Positions 9,503 to 19,290 of a stretch of DNA of 64,000 nucleotides are shown here, piece by piece. The stretch comes from Trypanosoma brucei gambiense DAL972 (Eukaryota; Euglenozoa; Kinetoplastea; Trypanosomatida; Trypanosomatidae): the NCBI RefSeq assembly GCF_000210295.1, contig NC_026744.1, forward strand, positions 3,100,001-3,164,000, read 5' to 3'. Position numbers and translations under genes: made by a program. The notes beneath the pieces are model-generated. The model was not told the origin of the DNA. It worked only from the letters and a program-made list of their open reading frames with translations, and ran no database searches. Within the stretch, counting starts at the first letter, position 1. Each line of letters starts with the position of its first letter.

Positions 9503-10867
9503 TTTGCTTCTCCTCCTCCTCTTTTTCCTCCCCTCTCCGCCCAAAGCAAAAGAAAAAAGGGAGGGAATCATGCAAAGCAAGAAAATGGAAGTAGGAGAAA
9601 GAAGTGGGGGAAAAAATGATAGGAGGCTGATGAGAAGAAAGAGAGGTGTTTGGTTGAAACTGCAGGCGTTGGGCACTGCATACCAAAAGGGAAGCAGGGG
9701 ACAGTGGAACAACAACAACAACAAAAATTATAGAAGAAGCAAAGGAAGGAAAGGAGAGGGAAATGCGTTAAGTTTGAGAACCAAACGGGTGAATGTGGAA
9801 TCGGTGGGGGAAGAGGAGGAGGAGGAGGCGGTGGAGTTAAAGCAAGAAAAAACACAATTAAAAGGGGGAAGGAAACAGAAAACACATGAAAATTGCTTCA
9901 TGTTGATTCATGCATACACGCAAGGAAAGAAAAGAAAGTCACGGAAGAAAGAGATGTACTCCGTGTGCATCTACGTTTGGGCGTCTGCGTTTACATGCTT
10001 GCAAGTGAAGGAAGACGTGAATTAAGGAACAAAAGGAAGAGGGGGAGAATGTGTAGCAACGCCGACATTGAACCATTTACAAGGCACACCAATTCTCTTT
10101 TTTTTGCTACTACTACTACTGTTATTTGCTACTGCTTTTGTTATCTCGCGGGGTTTTCTACCTCGCTTGCGTGTCTCTAGTTTTTTTTTTTCATTTCTGC
10201 TCTCCCCGCTACCACCACGACCACGACCAGCGCCAACTAGTTTCATCGAGACTGGCGTATGGGCAGTTCTGTCCCCACCGCCGTGAGACCAGTAAGTCCA
10301 TTAATACGTATGTCTCTGTGGATGCATATATGTGTCCGTGTATATCTGTCGGATTTTTGTAATTCATTTATGTTTCTCCGTATTTTTTTTGTGGAAGGAG
10401 AGGGGAAGGAGGGTGAGGGGAGAGGGACAGGGAGAAGCGTGAGAAAGGCTGATGGTGTGAGAACTGGTACGTGCCGCTTTTTTTTCCCCCTCCTTCGTGA
10501 CTGGTACGAGCTCCACTCACTGTGTCATGCAGCTCATTCGACACTCTTTCTCTTCTTTCTCTTTTTTTCTTCTCTTACACTTAACTATTGGTTTCATCGG
10601 ATTAAATCTGTTAATGGAATGGACGTTGTTTTGCTCCGAAATGTGGAAACAAGTGGATGAAATTGAGTGCATTTCACCGAAAACACATTACGTAGTGAAA
10701 ATAAGTTAACAACTAACAAACATAACGAAGTAAGGTACATAAAGCTACGGGAGCGCTGCTATCGCCCTTCAAAAGGTTTACTCAGGATATACATATATAT
10801 ATATATATATTGCCCAGCTATATATTTCACCTGAACAATTTCAGCCGGGTCACGCAGGAGGGTAGAC
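9503..10867 (+). other. Purine-rich then pyrimidine-rich spacer
   Basis: From about 9550 to 10060 the + strand is strongly purine-rich, after a pyrimidine patch at 9500-9545. T-rich tracts follow at 10095-10200, and a (TA)n tract lies at 10793-10810. The open frame at about 9468-10025 is the purine-rich block read as Lys/Glu/Gly codons and is not credible. The spacer is likely the V-ATPase B 3' UTR plus the eIF2B gamma 5' region. Confidence 0.6.
10793..10810. repeat. (TA)n microsatellite
   Basis: Nine AT units lie 58 nt upstream of the eIF2B gamma ATG, probably in its 5' flank. Confidence 0.9.
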
Positions 10868-12625
10868 ATGCAAAACCAGGCTCCAGTGGCGCATCCAGTG
10901 CTGTCGGCGTCTATTCTCTTTGATATTGTTGTCTTCGCCGGTGGGAAGGCGCCAGGACTAAATCCTCTTTGTGATAATGAGCCCAAACCCATGCTTTGTA
11001 TCTGCAACCGCCCAATGATATGGTACTGCCTCTCACCATGGATAAAGGCCGGTTGTTCCACATTTTTTGTCTGCGTCAATGAGGATTATGCCGCACTGCA
11101 AAGTTACCTTTGCCGTGAGTTCCCCAAAGTAGCTTTTGTTTTTGTGTTAGTGCCTTTGACGCAAAACCAAACGCCAACGACAACATGTGATGTTGTGCGG
11201 GGTTATTTGAAGCACAAGGAATCATTGAAGAGTGATCGTCTGAGCAAGCCACGAGACGCATTATTGCTCAGTTGCGACACCTTTCTTCCTGGGGTTGACG
11301 TTGAACACTTTATTCATAACTTTTATGCCTCGGTTGCATCCGTTTCGGTTCTATTGTTTCGTCCGATTTCAAGCAGCAACGGCAACAGTTGCGGAACGCA
11401 GCTAGGTCCAGCGGCAAGGGGCAACAGTGCTTCAACGCCAGCAGGCAGTGGGAAAGGCAACAAAGGCAGCCAAGGGAGTGGAGCATGCGCTGCTAAGCCT
11501 TATACCCACCACTTTACGTGTGTAGCCTATGAAGAGAAAAGCGGAGATCACGTCCGTAACGACAATAACAATAACGGCAGTGCATTGTGCCCCGTTGCTA
11601 GTGGGGTTACAGAAAACTCAAACAAGGGCTCCAATTGTGTGAGTCATCATCGACTTCATTTCATTTGCCCCCGCGAAGATGAACCTGAGCCTTGCATTAG
11701 TTTTGGTTTCGCGGCGCGAAGGCCCAACCTTACTTTTGCTGCTGACGTTGTGGACGTACACGCATACCTTGTGCGGAACTGGGTCCTTCATTACATGGCG
11801 GAGTCAACAGGGGAGGGAATGACCGTACAGCGAGATTGCATTCCTTTCCTCGCCCGCAGCCAACACAGTACGGTGAATGTGGATCAGGGGGTTCTTTTGA
11901 GGCCCGACAACAAGTTGAAATACACTATTCCCAATCACTGGCTATTTGATGAGAGTTCCCCTGTACCTCTCCTTAATGGACGACGAGGCCCTGTTTTACC
12001 GGTGGAGGCGGATAATCTTCTGGTTTGTTGCACGATTTACGAGGAGGATGCGGCGATGCCCATGCGTGCGTTCCGTGCGAAGACAAGAAAAGATTTTGTA
12101 GCCCTCAACCACGACATATTGTTGAGTAAGTGCGAGGTTCTTGGCTTAGCGGAGGGAACCGGTGATCTCCGTAGCACTAAACAACAACACCAAGCTGAAC
12201 GGTATCACCACCAAAAACAGACGGCATCCAACCCCAATTGTGAGACGGCAGTTGAGATGTTCCCTTCGTTACCGGCCAGCGCGTTGGCGCTCTGCAATTT
12301 GCTTCCCGACTCACCCATTACAGTCGTGGTGAAGAATGAATCCTCGAGGGTTCACATCAAGTGTAGTTTCTTACGCTCAGCACCGGCAGGCAGTGCCTTC
12401 ATCACCAGCAGCATCGTTGGGAGCAATGTGATATTGGGATCAAATGTGCGTATCACAAATAGCATTATTCTAGATAATGCGGAAATAGGGGCAAACTCAA
12501 CAATTACGGGTTCCGTCATTGGATCCTCTGCAATGTTGAACCCAGGGATTCGCGTGGTGAACTGCGTTGTAGGACCGCAGTGTCTTGTGGAGTCTGATAA
12601 GAAAGATTCAGTCATCCGTGTTTGA
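10868..12625 (+). CDS. Translation initiation factor eIF2B subunit gamma (probable)
   Basis: This 585-residue protein has a nucleotidyltransferase-like N-terminal domain and a C-terminal left-handed beta-helix, the architecture of eIF2B gamma and epsilon, the eIF2 guanine-exchange subunits. The pyrophosphorylase signature is degenerate: AGGKAPGLNPL followed by EPKPMLCICNRPMIWY. LLLSCDTFLPGVD matches the LSCDLITD block of the gamma subunit, and VVDVHAYLVRNWVLHYM matches its VDAHLYCLKKYIVDFL block. Hexapeptide-type repeats (SNVILGSNVRI, NAEIGANSTITGS) fill the last 80 residues. There is no C-terminal W2/HEAT catalytic domain, so it is gamma rather than epsilon. Two low-complexity insertions (about residues 160-255 and 435-460) lengthen it over the roughly 450-residue human gamma. 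An alternative is a GDP-mannose pyrophosphorylase-like protein, disfavoured by the broken nucleotide motif. Confidence 0.8.
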   Translation: MQNQAPVAHPVLSASILFDIVVFAGGKAPGLNPLCDNEPKPMLCICNRPMIWYCLSPWIKAGCSTFFVCVNEDYAALQSYLCREFPKVAFVFVLVPLTQNQTPTTTCDVVRGYLKHKESLKSDRLSKPRDALLLSCDTFLPGVDVEHFIHNFYASVASVSVLLFRPISSSNGNSCGTQLGPAARGNSASTPAGSGKGNKGSQGSGACAAKPYTHHFTCVAYEEKSGDHVRNDNNNNGSALCPVASGVTENSNKGSNCVSHHRLHFICPREDEPEPCISFGFAARRPNLTFAADVVDVHAYLVRNWVLHYMAESTGEGMTVQRDCIPFLARSQHSTVNVDQGVLLRPDNKLKYTIPNHWLFDESSPVPLLNGRRGPVLPVEADNLLVCCTIYEEDAAMPMRAFRAKTRKDFVALNHDILLSKCEVLGLAEGTGDLRSTKQQHQAERYHHQKQTASNPNCETAVEMFPSLPASALALCNLLPDSPITVVVKNESSRVHIKCSFLRSAPAGSAFITSSIVGSNVILGSNVRITNSIILDNAEIGANSTITGSVIGSSAMLNPGIRVVNCVVGPQCLVESDKKDSVIRV

Positions 12626-12867
12626 GAGGATGCTATGTGTGAGGGAAATGTGAGAGAAAGGAGGGGGAAGTATATGCCTTTTCTACGAGTTTTCTTTCCT
12701 TTCGTTTATGGTGGGAAGTGATGACAGACGATTAGGCTTTTTGCACTCATCGTGGAAGTGGGCGAAAACAAATAAGACAAGGACACCAACAAAAAATAAA
12801 ATAAAATGAATGCAGCACATTGGAAGAGCAGGGCAAAGCTCAGGTTGTTTTTAGTGATGGTCGAGTT

Positions 12868-12888
12868 TATATATATATATATATATAT
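12868..12888. repeat. (TA)n microsatellite
   Basis: About ten TA units lie in the spacer between eIF2B gamma and the DUF676 gene. Confidence 0.9.
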
Positions 12889-13253
12889 GTTGGGCGGTGG
12901 CGTAAAAAGAAGTTTTCATCAAGGTGGTTCACAGCTATGATTTTGGAGGAACGGAAACAAATGAACAAAACGGTCCGCTTGTTTGTGCGTGTTTCTCCAT
13001 TATTCACTTGCGGTGGCTCTTGTGTTGTCGTCTTCTATACTGAATCTTGGCGTGATGCTTTCCCTCCCTTTTTAAAATTTTTTTTTACGCATATGTTAAT
13101 TTGCCTCCCTCCTCTTACCTGTGCTCTTAAGGTAAGGGGACATGCGATGAATAAGTGCGTATTCAAACTCATGGCCTCAGCGGCGAAGTAATCTGCACCT
13201 TCTCATCTGCTTGTTTTTTTCTTTCCTTTTTTTTTTTGCGGCAAAACATTAAA

Positions 13254-13255
13254 AG
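13254..13255 (+). promoter_or_regulatory. Putative trans-splice acceptor for DUF676 gene
   Basis: This is the first AG after the T/C tract 13211-13237. The ATG follows 48 nt later at 13304. Confidence 0.6.
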
Positions 13256-13303
13256 ACCGCAATAACGGCAACGACAGTACATACATCGAATGGATATAGA
13301 AAA

Positions 13304-14401
13304 ATGACAGTCGCAAAGAAGTGTATGGTTGTTTTACAACACGGATCACACGGTACACACCTGGACTTGGCGTGTCTCTCGCAGTACCTAAAAGCGAAGG
13401 ATCCCCGACTTATCGTGTGGGAGTCATATAAAAATGAAGGTATGCGCACAGATGATGGTGTGGTCCCTTGTGGAGAGCGACTTGCAGACGACTTAATTCG
13501 GGAAATCAAGGAATTATGCTCAACACCAACGCAATCCGGGGGCGATGGCGGTCGTGAGAAGGTTGTTGTGCAGATGAGTTTCGTCTGTCACTCGATGGGT
13601 GGACTCATCGTGCGTGAGGCGCTCCCACGGGTTTGGGACAAAGTTGAATCCCAAAAAGGGAAACTCGAAATAGAGTGGAACATGTTTTGTACTATTGCCA
13701 CACCTCACGGAGGAGTTTGTCAGATGGCTTCAACCTTACGGTATTATTTGGGTCGGTTGATCTCTTTCTTCTACTCTACTTCGTACCATGACATGTTTCT
13801 CGGGTCAGATGTCCTTACGGATCGGTTATTATCACCAAAGCACTTGTCATGCCTCGCTGCCTTTAAGCGTCGCCTACTCGTTTCCAGCATAAACGACATC
13901 CTCGTGCCGTTGATGAGTAGCGGCTTTATGCTAACGCCTTCTCAACGCGGGTTAGCAGGGGATATGCTGCGGGAGGAGCAAAAACAGCTCTGTGCCTTCA
14001 ACGAAAGGGAAATGTACGACAAAATGCGGACAATCACGGAGATTCCAAAGGAGGAATGGCCTGCGAATAAGTTCCTAGCAGAGCGGCGCATTGCGAAAAC
14101 TCTTGTACAGGCTGTGGGCAATTTTGATTCTGTTGTTGTGGATTTGCGCTCCCCGAGGTTGGAGGAACTGTACGAAGACAGAAAGCGTAGAACAACGGCC
14201 TGGTATGGAGCGAACAAAAGGTCCCATCAAGCGATGGTGTGCAAACCCCCATTCGACACAGTGGAGGAAGCCTTCGGTTTTGTGTCTCACATGGTTGGAG
14301 ACGAAGTGCTGGCAACCTTCCAGGAGCAGAAGGGAAGGACGATGTTTCCCCTCCCCCCCGCACACACACACACACACACACTTTCACCCAACTATTTTTA
14401 G
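13304..14401 (+). CDS. DUF676 putative serine esterase / lipase-like alpha/beta hydrolase
   Basis: This 365-residue protein fits the DUF676 (FAM135/ROG1-like) alpha/beta hydrolases. The N-terminus has VVLQHGSHGTHLD, the oxyanion-region HG motif. The nucleophile elbow is CHSMGG with Ser97. SSINDILVP supplies the likely catalytic Asp198, and SHQAMVCK the likely His308. All three triad residues are therefore present, so activity is expected; lipid or ester substrates are inferred from the family. No signal peptide or membrane segment is obvious, though a short hydrophobic stretch (about 150-160) could touch membranes. The C-terminal residues PPAHTHTHTLSPNYF come from a C-run and a (CA)n microsatellite, so the native end may vary in length between strains. 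Confidence 0.82.
   Translation: MTVAKKCMVVLQHGSHGTHLDLACLSQYLKAKDPRLIVWESYKNEGMRTDDGVVPCGERLADDLIREIKELCSTPTQSGGDGGREKVVVQMSFVCHSMGGLIVREALPRVWDKVESQKGKLEIEWNMFCTIATPHGGVCQMASTLRYYLGRLISFFYSTSYHDMFLGSDVLTDRLLSPKHLSCLAAFKRRLLVSSINDILVPLMSSGFMLTPSQRGLAGDMLREEQKQLCAFNEREMYDKMRTITEIPKEEWPANKFLAERRIAKTLVQAVGNFDSVVVDLRSPRLEELYEDRKRRTTAWYGANKRSHQAMVCKPPFDTVEEAFGFVSHMVGDEVLATFQEQKGRTMFPLPPAHTHTHTLSPNYF
14361..14381 (+). repeat. (CA)n microsatellite inside a coding region
   Basis: Ten CA units encode His-Thr repeats near the C-terminus of the DUF676 protein. Unit changes would shift the frame and alter the last residues. Confidence 0.9.
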
Positions 14402-15214
14402 TGTTAATGGGTTCACCGTATTGGAAGGGTGCTGTGTTGACTTATCTGATGGTGTATTTACTGAACTAGGGGTATGGAGAAAAAAATACCTGTATATATA
14501 TACATATATATATATACAATGCGTATGCATGTGTGTAGTTTCACTTCACCTTTTTGGGTGCGAATTAAATGTATAGATGAGCAGCCGGTCCGGTGTGTTT
14601 GAAACCAAACTCGTGTGGTATGCACCTTGTGGTGGTATTGGCGGTAGCGGAGGATTTCACGCTGTAAAAAAGAAAAAAAAACAACAACAAATGGCGGGTG
14701 GCTTTTGGCAGTCGTGTTTGGGCAGACGCAAAACCATGCAAATGCATGTACTGCCACTCCGCGGCCCCCGTCGATACTGATGCCTGCAGGGATGAGGTGA
14801 AAAGTTGTTGCCACGAGGGGAACTTCCTCGTATCATTTGATTGTTCTGCGCCTTTGCTTTGTCTGTCCTCCCTTTTTTTTTCTTGCTTTGTTGGATGCGG
14901 TATATCGCCGACTCGTCCATTAGCCTGTGCTCCTTGATTGACCCTATCCTGTTCGATTTTTTCCTTGTTTTCTGTGCCGAGGATGCCGAAGCGGGTTTTT
15001 TTTTACCACAACCTTTACTTTCAGTTCCTCCCCCCTTCTCATATTTGTTCTCAATCTCCTGCTGATGCGTTGTTAGCAATACTCTTACTGTTTCCACTCT
15101 CGTTTCTTTTGTTTTTCATACGAACACACTTATCAACGCGTCCACTTTGGCAAATACGCGTGTATATTTATATTGTTCTTGCTTACGTGTGAATGCAATA
15201 CTCGAAGAAAAGGG
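14402..15214 (+). other. Intergenic spacer
   Basis: The spacer contains an interrupted (TA)n tract (14492-14516), an A-rich patch (14666-14690) and T/C-rich tracts (14855-14890, 15074-15120). Small open frames are present but none resembles a protein. Confidence 0.6.
15206..15207 (+). promoter_or_regulatory. Putative trans-splice acceptor for FG-GAP gene
   Basis: The AG follows T/C-rich sequence and lies 8 nt before the ATG at 15215. This supports the internal Met over the TTG that opens the frame at 15173. Confidence 0.4.
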
Positions 15215-17083
15215 ATGAATAGGTGCAATCCTATCTCTCTCATATCTGTGTTGCTTCTATGTTGCAACGCCTGTTTGGCGCAAACGAATTGGGTCAATTC
15301 CACTGAACTGCATTTTAAGCTCCCTCCAAAGGCTCTGCGTGTCACATCGCTTGCGGACTGGAATAACCAAAACCGAGTAGGTTTTATTGGAACATGGGAG
15401 GATCGCGCGTCCCTTGTGTGGTACTGCAGCAAAGAAGGTGGTGATGACCTTTATAGTGTTTGCTGGGAGTCAGCCGAGTTTAGTGAGCCAATTGTCAGCA
15501 CCATTGTGGCAGATTTGAATCGGGATGGCGTGCTGGACATTCTTGTTCAGGGAGAAGGTGGGTCGTTGTTTTTTATTGATGGTAATAACCGCAGTTTGAC
15601 ACCGGCTGCTATTGAGACGGGCGGGCCACTTAACTATGATTCCACCATCCCTCAGATAAGCATTGTAAATGTGGATGGCACATGCGGTCTGTCCGATATT
15701 GCATTTGTGGACACAAATGGTTCGCTCATTGTCCTGTCGGCTACAACGGAGACGTCTAAAGATGGGATGTGCAGAGGAGAGGGTCTACCTACATTCGAAC
15801 CGGAAGAGTTTGTGACGGGGGAAAAGGGGGTACGGGAGGTAGTTCCACTTAGCATTATCTCAGATGACATCGACGGAGACTGCGTCGCTGACTTGCTTTA
15901 CATGGTTCACACCATCTCGACAAATATAGTTGAGGTCTATGCTTTCTTCCCGCGAACCGCTAGACATGAACTTCTGCTGACTTTATCAGATGCAAATCGG
16001 TATGGGTTTCCAAGTACTGCGGACATCAATGGCGATGGGGCCCCCGATTTGATATTTCCCCTATGCCGTACGGAAGGTGAATTAAAGGTCTTTGGGAACT
16101 GTTCTGCCTTTAATGGTGTTGCGGTATTTCAAAACAACCTGCAGGGATCGACTTCTTGCAGAGGCAGCTCTTGTTGTACCGGGCATCCCTACGGCTTTCT
16201 AAAGGATCCCTCATCTATATTCTTGCTTCAAGACAACGCTAATTGTGGTATCGACGTAAGTGCGGACTTTCCATTGTTTATACCTAACTCAAGAGAATCA
16301 CCGTTGATCCTTCGGGCCGGTGATTGCGACCGAGATGGTTATGTGGACCTCCTGGTTCCCAGTACGCGCGGCCCGCTGTTGATTCAGAGTGCCGCGAACC
16401 CTAATGGGACGTTTCTTGGGTGTACTCCGGTGGACGATGCACTCACAGACCATTCAAAAAAACGGTCGTTACCATTTGGATCAGCAACGGCGTTCTTTGC
16501 CACGATCTCCGGTAAAGGTCAGCTCGATATTGTTTTAACCTATCACGGTAGTGAGGTTGTTCCACTGACCTTGTATGTTTCCCACACGCCATCACTGGAG
16601 CAAAACTACTTCCTTACTGGAAGTGCACTCAACGGAGTAGGAACTGGTGACCCATGGGGACTGTATCAACCCTCTGCGGTTCATCGCTTTGGATGGAATG
16701 ATATTACCATGAAGAAGCGTTGGGCTTACGGGTCGCAGATGTCTCGAAGCCAAGGTCATGCGCTTCAGTCACCACAGTTGTTTTTCGGCTTAGGTCGCAC
16801 CTTTTCATACGTCCAGGAATACACGGTCGGCATTCTTTTTCGTAAGGACGCTCTGTATCACCGCTGGTCAGCCAATCTCGTGCCAAATTCTCACGTGTTT
16901 ACATGGATGCAACCACTGGCTTCTGCGGACCGGTGGCGCTTGCAGCTTTACTTAGCCTTCGCTACATACAAGGAACTGCTATTAATCGTGCTGGGAACCG
17001 TCCTAGTGTCTGTCGGGTTGCTTATTGCGTTATTAAGGTGGAGGGAATTACGGCAAGATCAGCGGGAGCTGAAGCTGAGGTAG
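15215..17083 (+). CDS. FG-GAP repeat type I membrane protein (ITFG1/TIP/LINKIN-like)
   Basis: This 622-residue protein has a signal peptide (about 1-22, SLISVLLLCCNACLA), a large ectodomain and one C-terminal transmembrane segment (LLLIVLGTVLVSVGLLIALL) followed by a short basic tail. The ectodomain has integrin-alpha-type FG-GAP blades with calcium-loop motifs of the DxNxDGxxD type: DLNRDGVLDILV, DINGDGAPDLIF and DCDRDGYVDLLV, plus a weaker DDIDGDCVADLL. This order and topology match the T-cell immunomodulatory protein family, predicted as a seven-bladed beta-propeller at the cell surface or in the secretory pathway. Many Cys and N-glycosylation sites support lumenal exposure. The partner in trypanosomes is unknown. 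The start at 15215 gives a clean signal peptide. Confidence 0.85.
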   Translation: MNRCNPISLISVLLLCCNACLAQTNWVNSTELHFKLPPKALRVTSLADWNNQNRVGFIGTWEDRASLVWYCSKEGGDDLYSVCWESAEFSEPIVSTIVADLNRDGVLDILVQGEGGSLFFIDGNNRSLTPAAIETGGPLNYDSTIPQISIVNVDGTCGLSDIAFVDTNGSLIVLSATTETSKDGMCRGEGLPTFEPEEFVTGEKGVREVVPLSIISDDIDGDCVADLLYMVHTISTNIVEVYAFFPRTARHELLLTLSDANRYGFPSTADINGDGAPDLIFPLCRTEGELKVFGNCSAFNGVAVFQNNLQGSTSCRGSSCCTGHPYGFLKDPSSIFLLQDNANCGIDVSADFPLFIPNSRESPLILRAGDCDRDGYVDLLVPSTRGPLLIQSAANPNGTFLGCTPVDDALTDHSKKRSLPFGSATAFFATISGKGQLDIVLTYHGSEVVPLTLYVSHTPSLEQNYFLTGSALNGVGTGDPWGLYQPSAVHRFGWNDITMKKRWAYGSQMSRSQGHALQSPQLFFGLGRTFSYVQEYTVGILFRKDALYHRWSANLVPNSHVFTWMQPLASADRWRLQLYLAFATYKELLLIVLGTVLVSVGLLIALLRWRELRQDQRELKLR

Positions 17084-17449
17084 CGAATTACGGGAGCATC
17101 AATCAGCTGTGGGGGCTGGTGTGAGGTATCGAAAGTTTTTAGTGAAAGCGCTGTGTGTCATTTGCTAAAAGAAAATACTTAATCAAAAAAAAATACAATT
17201 CGTTATCGCGTTCGCGACGGTGGTGTGCTATGTCTCAAACGGAGAAGGAACACGCCTCAACGGGCTTTCACCCCTTCATACTACTTGTCTTCCTTCCATC
17301 CACTGCTACAAGAACATGTTGATGTGTTTGGGTTCGTCCATATCTTCTTTGAACGGCTTTTAACAATAAAATAAAAAGTTTCCCCAAGAAGGATTGAGAA
17401 GGAAAGACCTCCTGCTTAGTAGCAGCACAAAGCAAAAGGAAGTAGACAA
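17084..17449 (+). other. Intergenic spacer
   Basis: This holds the 3' UTR of the FG-GAP gene and the 5' region of uS14/S29. A T/C-rich stretch at 17275-17305 is followed by AG at 17311-17312, a possible splice acceptor. Confidence 0.55.
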
Positions 17450-17623
17450 ATGGGTCACCTCCACCAATGGCGCTCCCGCCAAAAGATTGGCATGGGCAAA
17501 GGATCCCGCCACTGCGTCATTTGCTCCAACCAAAAGGCTCTCATCCGCAAGTATGAACTGAACGTCTGTCGTCAGTGCTTCCGTGAGAATGCCGAGAACA
17601 TTGGTTTCGTCAAGCTGCGTTAA
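17450..17623 (+). CDS. RPS29: 40S ribosomal protein S29 (uS14)
   Basis: This short gene encodes 57 residues, the family's usual length (55-57). It begins [20 protein letters not shown] and carries the zinc-binding pattern CVIC followed 14 residues later by CRQC, then the conserved end [14 protein letters not shown]. The protein binds 18S rRNA near the mRNA entry and decoding region of the small subunit. Codon use favours C/G-ending codons, as expected for a highly expressed gene. It sits in its own spacer-defined slot on the + strand with an ATG soon after an A-rich leader. Confidence 0.97.
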   Translation: MGHLHQWRSRQKIGMGKGSRHCVICSNQKALIRKYELNVCRQCFRENAENIGFVKLR

Positions 17624-18076
17624 GATCGCTGACACGTCATCGAATGATGAGCGAAATGGAGGGACTGACGACTCCCGTGATTGGCTGTATGGAAGGCCTT
17701 TCTCTTTTTGTCTTTTCTTTCACTGATAGGGGTACGCAACTTACGTGCTTTTTCCCTCTTTTTTCCTTTACCTCGTGAAGAGGCGAGGGTAACTGTCCTT
17801 TCCACCACCCCACTTATTCCTCCCTTGGCTTATCAACTGCATTCAGGGAATTTGTCGTACAACTAGTCGGGAATATTGCCTCCCTTCCCTTCCCTTCCTT
17901 TTCTTTCTTTTTCTTTTCAAACCAGGGGGGTAGGTTCGTGCGGTCCACTACAGGGTTTTCAGAACCGCCTGCAAGTGGAGGCACAGACATAACCTCTGGT
18001 ACCAGTGGCGACAAAAGGCGGTGGCATCTGAAAGAAGAGGTGAAGACCGCTACGTTGAGGGCGCAGGGTTGCACTA
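17624..18076 (+). other. Intergenic spacer
   Basis: The spacer includes a very strong T/C tract (17879-17929) directly before AG 17934-17935. I see no gene. Confidence 0.6.
17934..17935 (+). promoter_or_regulatory. Putative trans-splice acceptor for Ind1/Mrp gene
   Basis: The AG in ACCAGGGGGG directly follows a 50-nt pyrimidine tract, one of the cleanest acceptors in the window. The ATG is at 18077. Confidence 0.65.
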
Positions 18077-18931
18077 ATGAAGTTTTCACGCGTTGCCATA
18101 CCAGGGGTGAAGCATGTTATAACACTGTGTAGTGCGAAGGGGGGAGTGGGAAAGTCCACTTGTTCCGTTAATGTTGCGCTTGCTTTGAAAAATATCGGGT
18201 TTAATGTTGGTGTAGTGGATGCAGACATCACGGGACCGTCCATTCCTACGATGATGGGCGTGGACTCGTCCCAAGTGGAAACTTACCGCGTGGCGGGGAG
18301 TGACCGATTTGCACCACCTACCAATTTCGGGGTGAAGGTTATGAGCATGGGTCTTATCGTTCCTCATGATGAAGCTATAGCTGTGCGAGGACCAATGGTG
18401 AATAAGTATATCCGGGCCTTACTGTTTCAAACAGACTGGGATGAATTGGACTACCTGGTGATTGATATGCCCCCGGGAACGAACGATGTCCATCTCACAA
18501 TTACACAAGAGGTAGTTTTGAGGGGTGCCGTTATCATTTCTACGCCACAGAAGATTGCCCTAGTAGACGTCAGGCGTGGCATAGATATGTTTGCAGCAGT
18601 AAACACGCCTATAATTGGGATTGTGGAAAACATGAGTTACTTTAAGTGTACCCAATGCGATACAAAGCATTATCTTTTCGGTACTGGTGGAGTCAAGGCG
18701 ACGGCGGAGGAGCTTGGGGTTCCATACCTCGGTGAGGTGCCTTTCCAACAACGCATTATGTCAGACACAGACGAAGGATACCCGCCGGCACTAAGGGGGG
18801 ACCGCTCTCTAGATGCTGCCCTCCCATTTTATGAGCTTGCCGAGCGTATTGACACTGCAGTAAATGCTCTGGTAGCTGGTAACGACGGGCGCAAGCAAAC
18901 GGTAGAAACACCTACCATAACGTTTCAGTAA
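18077..18931 (+). CDS. Mrp/NBP35-family Fe-S cluster assembly P-loop ATPase (Ind1/NUBPL-like)
   Basis: This 284-residue P-loop ATPase carries the deviant Walker A motif CSAKGGVGKST (K21 and K26), the switch DADITGPSIP, and DYLVIDMPPGTND. The C-terminal half has CTQC, the CxxC pair that ligates a bridging 4Fe-4S cluster between two monomers. This combination, without the N-terminal ferredoxin-like extension of cytosolic Nbp35, fits the mitochondrial Ind1 (NUBPL) group, which matures Fe-S proteins such as complex I. The short N-terminus MKFSRVAIPG could be a minimal mitochondrial presequence, but targeting is uncertain. The bacterial ApbC/Mrp N-terminal domain is absent. Confidence 0.9.
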   Translation: MKFSRVAIPGVKHVITLCSAKGGVGKSTCSVNVALALKNIGFNVGVVDADITGPSIPTMMGVDSSQVETYRVAGSDRFAPPTNFGVKVMSMGLIVPHDEAIAVRGPMVNKYIRALLFQTDWDELDYLVIDMPPGTNDVHLTITQEVVLRGAVIISTPQKIALVDVRRGIDMFAAVNTPIIGIVENMSYFKCTQCDTKHYLFGTGGVKATAEELGVPYLGEVPFQQRIMSDTDEGYPPALRGDRSLDAALPFYELAERIDTAVNALVAGNDGRKQTVETPTITFQ

Positions 18932-19290
18932 AAACGATAATCCGAAAAGGTGCGTCGTTCACACAAGCCGTAACGCATTCTTTTCCCTACGACGTCAACT
19001 TACTTTGTTATTATACTATTCTTCACTAAAATAAATCATTACTGATCCCTCTCTGCGTTTAAGCGCAACCCCACTCTTTCCAAATGCCCTTTTCACCGAT
19101 CACTAAAAGCTCCACACGCGCATACATACATATTTTTTCTTCTTTCTCCTTCCCATTCCCTCGAATGTGTATTGCTGTAAGACTATTAACTACGTCAAGG
19201 GCACAAACATTTAAAAGAGTTGATAAACACAAAGTTCATACAAAAGGAATTAAACTGATCAGCTGAATTCTAAACCCCGGCATTATATCG
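18932..19290 (+). other. Spacer with the 5' flank shared by the duplicated pair
   Basis: From 19043 onward this is the first copy of the duplicated block (offset 3457 to the second copy). A T/C tract at 19131-19164 is followed by AG 19180-19181, the likely splice site, also present in the second copy at 22637-22638. Confidence 0.6.

Larger units (their letters stand above)
12626..13303 (+). other. Intergenic spacer
   Basis: This is UTR sequence with a (TA)n tract at 12868-12888 and a strong T/C tract at 13211-13237. I see no credible gene; the open frame 12820-13191 is mostly translation of repeats. Confidence 0.6.
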
